This document shows, piece by piece, positions 24,299-31,902 of a stretch of 64,000 nt of DNA. Source of the stretch: Amycolatopsis lexingtonensis. GTDB taxonomy: Bacteria > Actinomycetota > Actinomycetes > Mycobacteriales > Pseudonocardiaceae. The position numbers were made by a program, and so were the translations under genes. A model generated the notes under the pieces. That model was not told the origin of the DNA. It was given only the letters and a program-made list of their open reading frames with translations, and made no database searches. Each line of letters begins with the position of its first letter. The stretch's first letter is position 1. The stretch lies in assembly GCF_014873755.1 (NCBI RefSeq), contig NZ_JADBEG010000001.1, positions 9,212,501-9,276,500 of the forward strand, given 5' to 3'.

Positions 24299-25636
24299 AT
24301 GCGCCGAACCACTGTGGGGACCCTGGCCGTGATCACGCTGCTCGCCACCGCGGCTCCCGGGGAGGCCGCCGGGCTGACCCGGGACCCGGTGGCGGTGGTC
24401 TACGACCGCGACCACGCCTTGCACACGCTCAACGGCGGGGCGACCGACGACGAGCTGACACTGCGGACGGAGACGCTCGCGTCGGGCGCGTGGGCGTTCT
24501 TCCGCGGCACTTCGCCGCTCTACTACCGGGATCTCGGGGAGCTGCCGCCGTCCGCGTACGCCACCGCGGGCGGCGACGTGTGGCTGACCGGCGACGCCCA
24601 CCTCGAGAACACCGGCGCCGACCGCGGGGCCGACAACGAAGAGCAGTTCGCGCTCACCGACACCGACGACGCCTGGCGCGGTTCGTGGACGTGGGAGCTG
24701 CGCCGCGAAGCCGTCTCGATCGTGCTCGCCGGGCGCGCGGACGGCCGCAGCGCGAGCCAGATCGCCACCGACGTCGACACCTTCGTCGCCGAATACGCCC
24801 AGTGGATCGGGAAGTTCCACGGGACCGGCGACGAAGCGGGCTGGCGGCTGACCGCGGGGAACACCTCCGACCTCGTCGGCGACCTGATCGACGCCGCCGC
24901 GGCGGACAAGCGGGCCGACCTCCTCGCGAAGTGGACCACCGGCGGCCACTTCAAGGCCGACCCCGAGCTGCAGATCGTGTCCGCGACGACCCGGACGCAG
25001 CTCGCCGACGCCGTCGCGGCCTACCGGACCACCGCGGGCAAGCCGCTGAAGGCGTCCGAAGCCGTCGTGAAGGACGTGCGGCGGCGGACCGGCGCGGGCA
25101 CCGGCAGCCTCGGCCGGTTCCGCTGGTACGTGCTCGTCGAGGGCGACACGACCTCGGCGTCCGACGACCGGATCCTGGAGCTCAAGCAGGAGGTCGACCC
25201 GGGCCCGAAGCAGCTCGCGCCGAACGCCACGACGCTCACCGGCGGGCAGCGGCCGGCGCTGGCGCTGCGGTGGCTCGCGAACCAGTCCGACCCGCTGGCC
25301 GGGTGGGCGAGCGTCGGGAGCACCCCGGTGCTGGTGAAGGAGAAGTCGCCGTTCGCCGAAGACCTGGAGATCGGCGACCTGACGTCGTCCGCGCTCTGGG
25401 ACGACACCGTCCGCGACGTCGGCCGCCTGCTCGCCGCCGCGCACTCCCGCGCCGACCAGGACATCCCCGGCACCGGGCTCGCCTACTCGGCGGACGCCGC
25501 CATCGACGGCGCGATCACGTCCGTGTCCGGGCTGCAGAGCGAGACGCGGGCGTTCGCGACGAGCTACGCCGACCAGGTCACCAGCGACTGGCAGGCGTAC
25601 GTCGCCGCGAAGAATTCCGGGCGCCCGCTGTTCTGA
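24299..25636 (+). CDS. Secreted DUF2252-family protein
   Basis: 445 residues from ATG 24299. N-terminal signal peptide (about 1-23), then the DUF2252 fold, which is distantly kinase-like: FFRGTSPLYYRDL, VWLTGDAHLENTG and FALTDTDDAW are typical blocks, with LVKEKSP and a late AHSRAD. DUF2252 function is poorly defined. Most family members are cytoplasmic, so the signal peptide is notable. Confidence 0.75.
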   Translation: MRRTTVGTLAVITLLATAAPGEAAGLTRDPVAVVYDRDHALHTLNGGATDDELTLRTETLASGAWAFFRGTSPLYYRDLGELPPSAYATAGGDVWLTGDAHLENTGADRGADNEEQFALTDTDDAWRGSWTWELRREAVSIVLAGRADGRSASQIATDVDTFVAEYAQWIGKFHGTGDEAGWRLTAGNTSDLVGDLIDAAAADKRADLLAKWTTGGHFKADPELQIVSATTRTQLADAVAAYRTTAGKPLKASEAVVKDVRRRTGAGTGSLGRFRWYVLVEGDTTSASDDRILELKQEVDPGPKQLAPNATTLTGGQRPALALRWLANQSDPLAGWASVGSTPVLVKEKSPFAEDLEIGDLTSSALWDDTVRDVGRLLAAAHSRADQDIPGTGLAYSADAAIDGAITSVSGLQSETRAFATSYADQVTSDWQAYVAAKNSGRPLF

Positions 25637-25700
25637 GCTGTCGATTTCGCCGCCTCTCGCGTGACGGAGTAGGAAAGGACCACGACGAGAGGAACCGGAC

Positions 25701-26039
25701 ATGGCGCAGTACGCGGTGCTCATCTACGAGCGGGTGCCCGCCGAAGACCTGCCGAAGGAGATCATGGACCGGCACCTGGGACTGCCGGACCGGATCGGTG
25801 AGCTGGGCGGCAAGGTGACCGCCGGCCTGGCCTTGCAGCCCAACGAGACCGCCACCGCCATCCGCGGCGACCTCGTCACCGACGGGCCGTTCGTGGAGAC
25901 CAAGGAGGTGCTGGCCGGGGTGTACCTGCTCGAGGCCCGCGACCTCGACCACGCGCTCGCCTGCGCGAAGCTGACGCCGGTCGTCGAGGGCGGCGTCGAG
26001 GTCCGGCCGCTGATCGACTTCCAGGTGGTGCCGGACTGA
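25701..26039 (+). CDS. YCII-related (DGPF-motif) protein
   Basis: 112 residues, a dimeric alpha-beta ferredoxin-like YCII domain filling the whole protein, with the DGPFVETKEVLAGVYLLEA block characteristic of DGPF proteins. These are commonly encoded beside ECF42-type sigma factors, exactly as here. The stop overlaps the next gene. A role as effector or modulator of the sigma factor is proposed in the literature but not settled. Start ATG 25701 follows GAGAGGAACC. Confidence 0.88.
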   Translation: MAQYAVLIYERVPAEDLPKEIMDRHLGLPDRIGELGGKVTAGLALQPNETATAIRGDLVTDGPFVETKEVLAGVYLLEARDLDHALACAKLTPVVEGGVEVRPLIDFQVVPD

Positions 26040-27259
26040 GTTCCGCCGCCGACGCCGTCGCCGAGGCGCACCGTCGCGAGTGGGCCGCCGTGCTCGCCGC
26101 GACGGTGCGGGTCACCCGCGACCTCGACGAGGCCGAAGAGGCCGTGCAGGACGCCTCCTTGCGGGCGCTGGAGCGCTGGGGGCGCGACGGCGTCCCGGAC
26201 CGGCCCGGCGCGTGGCTGACCACGGTCGCGCGCCGGACCGCGCTCAACGGCGTCCGGCACCGGGAGGTGCTGCGGCGCAAGCTGCCGCTGCTGGTCGAGC
26301 CTGAGGCCGCCGAACCGCCGGAGCCGGCCGGGCCGATCCCGGACGACCGGCTGCGGCTCGTCTTCACCTGCTGCCACCCGGCGCTGGCGCAGGAGGCGCA
26401 GATCGCGCTGACGCTGCGGCTGGTGTGCGGGGTCGCGACCGCCGACATCGCACACGCGTTCCTGGTGCCGGAGCCGACCATGGCCGCCCGGATCACGCGG
26501 GCGAAGAAGAAGATCGCGGCCGCGCGCATCCCGTACGCGGTGCCGTCGGCCGCGGACCTGCCCGCGCGGGTGTCGGTCGTGCTGACCGTCGTCCACCTGC
26601 TCTTTTCCGCCGGGCACACCGCGTCCACCGGGGCCGGCCTGGTCCGCGACGAGCTGACCGGGCGCGCCCTCGACCTCGCGCGGCTGCTGCGTGCCCTGCT
26701 GCCCGCCGACACCGAGGTCGCCGGGCTGCTGGCGCTGCTGCTGGTCCACCAGGCCCGCCGCGCCACCCGGACCGACGCCGCGGGCCGGCTGCTGCGGCTC
26801 GAAGACCAGGACCGCGCCCGCTGGGACACCGGGCTGATCGCCGAGGCCGACCGGCTCGTCGTCGAAGCCCTGAAGGCCGGCCCGCCCGGCCGGTTCGGCG
26901 TCCAGGCCGCGATCGCCGCGCTGCACGCGCAGGCGCCGAGTTACGCCGAGACGGACTGGCCGCAGATCTTGGTCCTCTACGACGTGCTGCTGGGCCTGTG
27001 GCCGTCCCCGGTGGTGGCGCTCAACCGCGCGGTCGCACTGTCCATGGTGGACGGTCCGGCGGCGGCCCTCGCCGAGGTCGCCCGCCTGGAGTCCGGAGGG
27101 AGGCTGGCCGGCTACCGCTACCTGCCCGCCACGAAGGCCGACCTGCTGCACCGCCTCGGCCGCGACGCGGAAGCGGCCGAGGCTTACCGGGCGGCGCTCG
27201 AGCTGAGCGACAACGCCGCGGAGCAGGAGTTCCTCGCCGCGCGGCTCAGCGGGGCCTGA
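26036..27259 (+). CDS. ECF42-type RNA polymerase sigma factor with TPR-like C-terminus
   Basis: Sigma-70 region 2 (LDEAEEAVQDASLRALERWGRDGVPDRPGAWLTTVARR) and region 4 (LTLRLVCGVATADIAHAFLVPEPTMAARITRAKKKI) precede a 200-residue helical C-terminal domain, the ECF42 layout. The first ATG/GTG/TTG in frame is GTG 26090, inside region 2. Conserved-looking sequence SSAADAVAEAHRREWAAV continues upstream to CTG 26036, which overlaps the YCII stop as CTGA and has AGGTGG about 7 nt upstream. I infer a CTG start giving 407 residues; the conservative start gives 389. Confidence 0.8.
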   Translation: MSSAADAVAEAHRREWAAVLAATVRVTRDLDEAEEAVQDASLRALERWGRDGVPDRPGAWLTTVARRTALNGVRHREVLRRKLPLLVEPEAAEPPEPAGPIPDDRLRLVFTCCHPALAQEAQIALTLRLVCGVATADIAHAFLVPEPTMAARITRAKKKIAAARIPYAVPSAADLPARVSVVLTVVHLLFSAGHTASTGAGLVRDELTGRALDLARLLRALLPADTEVAGLLALLLVHQARRATRTDAAGRLLRLEDQDRARWDTGLIAEADRLVVEALKAGPPGRFGVQAAIAALHAQAPSYAETDWPQILVLYDVLLGLWPSPVVALNRAVALSMVDGPAAALAEVARLESGGRLAGYRYLPATKADLLHRLGRDAEAAEAYRAALELSDNAAEQEFLAARLSGA

Positions 27260-27596
27260 ACAGCAGGACGAACCCCGCGCCCGAGAGGACCAGCGCGGCC
27301 AGGAAGAACGCGCCGTGGCCGTACGCGCGGGTCACGACGTCGCCGACCAGCTGCACCACGAGGTCGACGATGCCGAGCGCGCCGACGACCGCCAGCGCCG
27401 TCCGCGTCCCCTTCACCCCGCGGTACACGCCGTAGACCAGCAACGCCCACAGCCCCGCGAAGACGACGTACGCGAGCACCGCGACCGGCGTCGGGACGGC
27501 CGCCTCCACGGGTGTCCGGCGCCCGCCGACCAGCGAGCCGAGGAACCAGCACGCCGTCGCGCCCCACCAGGCGAAAGCGGCGCGGCGGGCGGGCAT
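27246..27596 (-). CDS. Small four-helix membrane protein, unknown function
   Basis: 116 residues. Four hydrophobic segments with short loops (WWGATACWFLGSLVGG, VAVLAYVVFAGLWALLVYGVY, ALAVVGALGIVDLVVQLVGDVV, FFLAALVLSGAGFVLLF). No recognisable motif. Convergent with, and overlapping by 14 nt, the sigma factor end. Confidence 0.6.
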   Translation of the reverse strand: MPARRAAFAWWGATACWFLGSLVGGRRTPVEAAVPTPVAVLAYVVFAGLWALLVYGVYRGVKGTRTALAVVGALGIVDLVVQLVGDVVTRAYGHGAFFLAALVLSGAGFVLLFRPR

Positions 27597-27667
27597 GGCC
27601 GGAGCGTAGGCCGGGTACGCCCGGATCCGGCACGGCCGTGCACCGAACTGTTACCCGCCAGGTGTCA

Positions 27668-27698
27668 CACCGGGGTGCTATAAAGCGCTACCCCGGTG
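27668..27698. promoter_or_regulatory. Palindrome in divergent gap
   Basis: 9-bp perfect arms CACCGGGGT (27668-27676) and ACCCCGGTG (27690-27698) around GCTATAAAGCGCT, in the 196-nt gap between two divergent genes. It may be an operator, since neither gene ends here. The rest of the gap holds nothing I can name. Confidence 0.35.
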
Positions 27699-27792
27699 AG
27701 ACCGGTTCCGCGGCCGTAGGCGGCCACGGCCGGTGCCGCTAGGGTTGATCGTCTGGATGTGCTGGCCGAGGGCAGCCGAACGGGAGAAGCCG

Positions 27793-28989
27793 GTGACCGC
27801 CGCGCACGACTCATCGTGGAATCCCGGTACCCGCTTGCGGGTGCTGCTGGTCGAGGACGACGACGGCGACGCGCTGCTGGTCGAGGAGATGCTGGCGGAC
27901 ACGGCCGTGCCGTTCTCGCTCGAACGCGTCGAAACGCTCGCCGCCGCGCTGACCGGCCCGCTCACCGCCGACTGCGTCGTGCTCGACCTGCAGCTGCCCG
28001 ACGCGATGGGGCTCAGCGGGCTGACGAAGCTCGCGCAGCACGCGCCCGGCGTCGCCGTGGTCGTCCTGACCGGGCAGCACGACCAGGCCACCGGCGTCGC
28101 CGCGGTCGCGGCCGGCGCGCAGGACTACCTCGTCAAGGACCAGGTGGACGGGCCGCTGCTGGTGAAGGCGCTGCGGTTCGCCCGGGAGCGCAAGCGCGCC
28201 GAGCAGGTCGAGCAGCAGTTCCTCCAGCAGCAGCTGCTCGCGCGGGAGAACGCGCGGCTCGAACGCGGCCTGCTGCCCGTCCCGCTGCTGCGCGACCCGC
28301 ACCTCGACCTGGCCGCCCGCTACCGGCCCGGCCGCAACGGCTCCCTGCTGGGCGGCGACTTCTACGACGCCATCGAGCTCGCCGACGGCAGCGTGCACAT
28401 GATGATCGGCGACGTCTGCGGCCACGGCCCGGACGAGGCCGCGCTCGGCGTCGCGCTGCGGATCGCGTGGCGCTCGCTCGTGATGGCCGGCCTGCCGATG
28501 GCCGACGTGCTGAGCATGGTCGAGCGGGTCTTGGTGCACGAGCGGATCGAGCCGCTGTTCGCCACCGTCTGCATGGTCGTCGTCGCGCCGGACCGAAGAT
28601 CCCTGCGCCTGTCGCTGGCCGGGCACCTGCCGCCGCTGCTGCTCACCCCCGGCGACGGGCACCTGCTCTCCGGCGGCCGCGTCGGCGTCCCGCTCGGGAT
28701 CGTCGAGGGCGCCAAGTGGGAAGCCCTCGAAGTCCCGCTGGAGCCGGGGTGGTCGCTGCTGCTCTACACCGACGGCGTCTTCGAGGGCCGCGTCGGCGCC
28801 GGGTCCGAACGGCTCGGCCACGAGCGGATGGCCGAGCTCGTGCTCGACATCCGCCACCGCGGCGGGCTCGACGGCACGGACCTGCTCGACGAGCTGATCG
28901 CCCGCGCCGAGCGGTTCAACTCCGGGCCGCTCGACGACGACGTCGCCCTCGCCCTGCTCAGCCACGACCCCGGGGAGCCCGCCCGATGA
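27793..28989 (+). CDS. Receiver-PP2C phosphatase (RsbU-like) response regulator
   Basis: 398 residues from GTG 27793 (GGGAGAAG upstream). N-terminal receiver domain: acidic VEDDDGD, phospho-acceptor Asp in CVVLDLQLPD, Lys in YLVKDQ. A coiled linker (RKRAEQVEQQFLQQQLL) leads to a PP2C-type SpoIIE domain with GGDFYDAIEL, IGDVCGHGPDEA and LLYTDGVFEGR, which supply metal ligands. Such proteins dephosphorylate anti-sigma antagonists in partner-switching pathways. It begins a five-gene signalling block; the stop overlaps the next start. Confidence 0.88.
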   Translation: MTAAHDSSWNPGTRLRVLLVEDDDGDALLVEEMLADTAVPFSLERVETLAAALTGPLTADCVVLDLQLPDAMGLSGLTKLAQHAPGVAVVVLTGQHDQATGVAAVAAGAQDYLVKDQVDGPLLVKALRFARERKRAEQVEQQFLQQQLLARENARLERGLLPVPLLRDPHLDLAARYRPGRNGSLLGGDFYDAIELADGSVHMMIGDVCGHGPDEAALGVALRIAWRSLVMAGLPMADVLSMVERVLVHERIEPLFATVCMVVVAPDRRSLRLSLAGHLPPLLLTPGDGHLLSGGRVGVPLGIVEGAKWEALEVPLEPGWSLLLYTDGVFEGRVGAGSERLGHERMAELVLDIRHRGGLDGTDLLDELIARAERFNSGPLDDDVALALLSHDPGEPAR

Positions 28990-30506
28990 GCGCCGAAGCA
29001 CGCGGCTGGTCGATCGGCCGCTGGCTGACCCTGCTGGCCGTCGCCGAAACCGCGTTGCTGCTCGCCGCGCTGATCGGCGGCGGGATCGCGCTGGGCAACC
29101 TCACCGACGCCCGCAACCGCCTGCTCGACGTGATCGGGCCGCAGCGCCTGGCCGCCCTCCAGCTGTCGACGGCGCTGCTGAACCAGGAGACCGGCGTCCG
29201 CGGCTACCAGCTCGGCCGGCAGCCGGACTTCCTCGCGCCCTACACCGACGGCGTCCGGTCCCAGGCCGACGCCGTGACCCAGCTGCGGCGGGCCGGCGCG
29301 GTCCCGGGCACCGAGGTCGGCGACGACCTCGACGCCGTGCTGCGAGCGGCCACGACGTGGCAGGCCGCCGCCGCGCCGACCATCGCCCCCGGCGCGCCGC
29401 CGGTGACCCCGGCCCAGGTCGAGCGCGGCCGGACGTTGTTCAACGCGGTGCGCACGGCGCTCGACGCCCAGCTCGCCCACCTCGCCGTGGTCCGCGACGC
29501 CGGCCGCGCCGACCTCGACGCCGCGGCGAGGCTGCTGACCGCGATGCTCGTCGCCATCGCCGTGCTGCTCGTGGTGCTGTTCGCGGTGCTGTCCTTCGGC
29601 CTGCGGCGGATCATCACCCGGCCGATCCTCGGCCTGGCCGACGAGGTCCGCCAGGTCGCCGAGCACGACGTCCACCGCCCGGTGCACGGCAGCGGGCCGC
29701 GCGAGATCGCGCAGCTCGGCGCCGACGTCGAAGCCATGCGGCAGCGCATCCTCGACGAGGTCGCCGAGCTGGAACGCGCGCACGCCCTGCTCGACCGGCG
29801 GACGCGCGAGCTGGAGCGGTCCAACGCCGACCTGGAGCAGTTCGCCTACGTCGCTTCGCACGACCTGCAGGAACCGCTGCGGAAGGTGGCCAGCTTCTGC
29901 CAGCTGCTCCAGCGGCGCTACCAGGGCCTGCTCGACGAGCGCGGCGAGCAGTACATCGAGTACGCCGTCGACGGCGCGAAGCGGATGCAGGTCCTGATCA
30001 ACGACCTGCTGGCGTTTTCGCGGGTCGGCCGGAAGCCGGGCGAGCACGTGCTGGTCGGCGCGGACCGGCTGGTGGACGACGCGCTGGCGAACCTCGAAGT
30101 CGCGTTGTCCCTGAGCGGCGGCAAGGTCGCCCACGTCGACCTTCCCGAGGTGCGCGTCGAGCCGGCGCTGATGACGGCGGTGTTCCAGAACCTGATCGGC
30201 AACGCGCTGAAGTTCAAGGGCGAGAGCCCGCCGGAAGTCCGGGTCACCGCGGAGCGCGACGGCGACGACTGGGTGTTTTCGGTGTCGGACAACGGGATCG
30301 GCATCGACGCGGAGTACGCCGAACGGGTGTTCGCGCTGTTCCAGCGCCTCCACACGCGGTCGGCTTACCCGGGCACGGGCATCGGGCTCGCCCTGTGCCG
30401 CCGGATCGTCGAGTACCACGGCGGCCGGATCTGGCTCGACACCGCGGCCACCGACACGACTTTCCGCTTCACCTTGCCGGCGCGAGAGGACAATGGGGAA
30501 GTATGA
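28986..30506 (+). CDS. CHASE3-HAMP sensor histidine kinase
   Basis: 506 residues. Two membrane helices (about 13-37 and 182-207) flank a CHASE3-like outside domain (QLSTALLNQETGVRGYQLGRQPDFLAPY). HAMP, coiled coil, then HisKA with the His in FAYVASHDLQEPLRKV, N box FQNLIGNALKFK, G1 SDNGIGID and G2 GTGIGLALCRRIVEYHGG. The bacteriophytochrome-like HisKA and coupling to an Rcp1-like receiver are typical. ATG 28986 overlaps the upstream stop. Confidence 0.9.
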   Translation: MSAEARGWSIGRWLTLLAVAETALLLAALIGGGIALGNLTDARNRLLDVIGPQRLAALQLSTALLNQETGVRGYQLGRQPDFLAPYTDGVRSQADAVTQLRRAGAVPGTEVGDDLDAVLRAATTWQAAAAPTIAPGAPPVTPAQVERGRTLFNAVRTALDAQLAHLAVVRDAGRADLDAAARLLTAMLVAIAVLLVVLFAVLSFGLRRIITRPILGLADEVRQVAEHDVHRPVHGSGPREIAQLGADVEAMRQRILDEVAELERAHALLDRRTRELERSNADLEQFAYVASHDLQEPLRKVASFCQLLQRRYQGLLDERGEQYIEYAVDGAKRMQVLINDLLAFSRVGRKPGEHVLVGADRLVDDALANLEVALSLSGGKVAHVDLPEVRVEPALMTAVFQNLIGNALKFKGESPPEVRVTAERDGDDWVFSVSDNGIGIDAEYAERVFALFQRLHTRSAYPGTGIGLALCRRIVEYHGGRIWLDTAATDTTFRFTLPAREDNGEV

Positions 30507-30943
30507 CGCAGGCGCCCGCCCCGATCGACATCCTGCTCGTCGAAGACGACCCCGGCGACGTGCTGATGACCCGGGAAGCGTTCGAGCACCACAAGATTCG
30601 CAACGCGCTGCACGTGGCGGCCGACGGCGTCGAAGCGCTCGAGTTCCTCAACCGCGAAGGCCGGTTCCGGGCGGCCCCGCGGCCCGGCCTGATCCTGCTC
30701 GACCTCAACCTGCCCCGCAAGGACGGCCGGGAGCTGCTCGGCGAGATCAAGCAGGACCCGCGGCTGCGCACGATCCCGGTCGTCGTGCTCACGACGTCCG
30801 AAGCGGAAGAGGACATCCTGCGCAGCTACGAGCTGCACGCCAACGCCTACGTCACCAAGCCGGTCGACTTCGAGAAGTTCATCGACGTGGTCCGGAAGAT
30901 CGACGAGTTCTGGGTCTCGGTCGTGCAGCTCCCGCACCGGTAG
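30503..30943 (+). CDS. Rcp1-like single-domain response regulator
   Basis: 146 residues, one receiver domain: acidic VEDDPGD, phospho-acceptor Asp in ILLDLNLPRKDG, Thr in VLTTSEAEEDI and Lys in YVTKPVDFEKF. It matches the Rcp1 subgroup that lacks an output domain and partners with phytochrome-like histidine kinases. ATGA overlap with the kinase gene. It probably carries phosphate on to a further step. Confidence 0.9.
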   Translation: MTQAPAPIDILLVEDDPGDVLMTREAFEHHKIRNALHVAADGVEALEFLNREGRFRAAPRPGLILLDLNLPRKDGRELLGEIKQDPRLRTIPVVVLTTSEAEEDILRSYELHANAYVTKPVDFEKFIDVVRKIDEFWVSVVQLPHR

Positions 30944-30977
30944 CCGTTTGCCGGGGAGTCGGGCACGATAAGGGGCC

Positions 30978-31334
30978 GTGACCTCTTCATCACGGGATCT
31001 TCCCGCCACCGAGCTGGCGGTCACGCTCGATTGGCGGGGCCGCGCCGCGGTGCTGGGCGTGGCGGGGGAGATCGACCTGCTCAGCGCGCCGGAGTTCGAG
31101 GACGTCGTGGCGGCGGTCCTGGCCGACGAGCCGGAGAAGCTGGTGGTCGACCTGCGCTCGGTGACGTTCTTCTGCTCGGCGGGCCTGCAGGTGCTCGCTT
31201 CGGCGCACCGCGCGCTGACCGACCGCGCGCTGCGGGTGGTCAGCGATTCCCCGGTGACGTCCGGCCCGCTGAAGACCACCGGTCTCGACACGTGGATCAG
31301 CATCCACCCGACGGTCGACGAAGCACTCACGTGA
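30978..31334 (+). CDS. STAS-domain anti-sigma factor antagonist
   Basis: 118 residues from GTG 30978 (AAGGGG upstream). One STAS domain with GEIDLLSAPEFEDVV and the phosphorylation loop VVDLRSVTFFCSAGLQVL, where a Ser in FFCSAG is the expected target. Such proteins bind a RsbW-like kinase when unphosphorylated and so free a sigma factor. Coupled to the next gene by a GTGA overlap. Confidence 0.88.
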   Translation: MTSSSRDLPATELAVTLDWRGRAAVLGVAGEIDLLSAPEFEDVVAAVLADEPEKLVVDLRSVTFFCSAGLQVLASAHRALTDRALRVVSDSPVTSGPLKTTGLDTWISIHPTVDEALT

Positions 31335-31780
31335 CGGCCCCCGGCACGGAGGAAGGGCGAGCCCCGATGCACGAACCCGCCGGGTCGTTCCGCTGCCACG
31401 GCGTAGAAGCGGTCCCCGAGGCGCTGCGCCGGCTCCGGCACGACCTGATGGCGTGGGTGCTGGCGGCGGGCGTCGAGGAGGCCCGGGCGCGCGACATCGT
31501 GCTGGCCGCTTACGAAGCGCTGGCGAACGTCGCCGACCACGCCTACGACGGCACCGGTTCCGGGGTGGTTGACCTGGACGCCGAAACGCACGAGGACCGG
31601 CTCGAAGTGGTGATCACCGACCACGGCCGGTGGCGGCCGCCGGTGGTCGACCCGCGCCCGGTTTCCCCACGCGGGCGCGGGTTGCTCCTGCTGCGCGCCA
31701 GCGCCGACCGCGCGGACATCTCCTCCGGCGAGAGCGGCACGGTGGTCACCCTGACCTGGGACCTCGACCCCGTCGGCTGA
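31331..31780 (+). CDS. RsbW-like anti-sigma kinase (HATPase_c_2)
   Basis: 149 residues from GTG 31331; ATG 31367 with GGAGGAAGGG upstream is an alternative. GHKL ATPase: N box VLAAYEALANVADHAY, G1 ITDHGRWRPP, G2 RGRGLLLLRASAD. It is predicted to phosphorylate the STAS protein encoded just before it. No sigma factor of the SigB/SigF class is encoded in this block, so the target lies elsewhere. The stop codon abuts a dispersed repeat. Confidence 0.87.
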   Translation: MTAPGTEEGRAPMHEPAGSFRCHGVEAVPEALRRLRHDLMAWVLAAGVEEARARDIVLAAYEALANVADHAYDGTGSGVVDLDAETHEDRLEVVITDHGRWRPPVVDPRPVSPRGRGLLLLRASADRADISSGESGTVVTLTWDLDPVG

Positions 31781-31898
31781 AGCGCCCCAATGTGGCGTTG
31801 GTTGCGTCAGACGCACCCAATGTGGCGTTGGTTGCGTCAGACGCACCCAATGTGGCGTTCGGTGCGTCGGACGCACCGAACGCCACATTGGGGTGCTT
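31780..31898. repeat. Dispersed palindromic repeat, family A, copy 2
   Basis: 119 bp that fill the whole gap between two convergent genes. Starts with AAGCGCCCCAATGTGGCGTT (31780-31799) and ends with its near complement (31879-31898, one mismatch). Inside are two tandem 30-bp units (CCCAATGTGGCGTTGGTTGC...) then a palindromic third unit like that of copy 1. It is an expanded version of the 14948 element and may serve as a two-way terminator. Confidence 0.85.
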
Positions 31899-31902
31899 TG
31901 GG

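Noticed and set aside
31780..31898. Tandem 30-bp repeats considered as a CRISPR array
   Set aside because: The units are directly adjacent with no spacers, and no cas gene is present.
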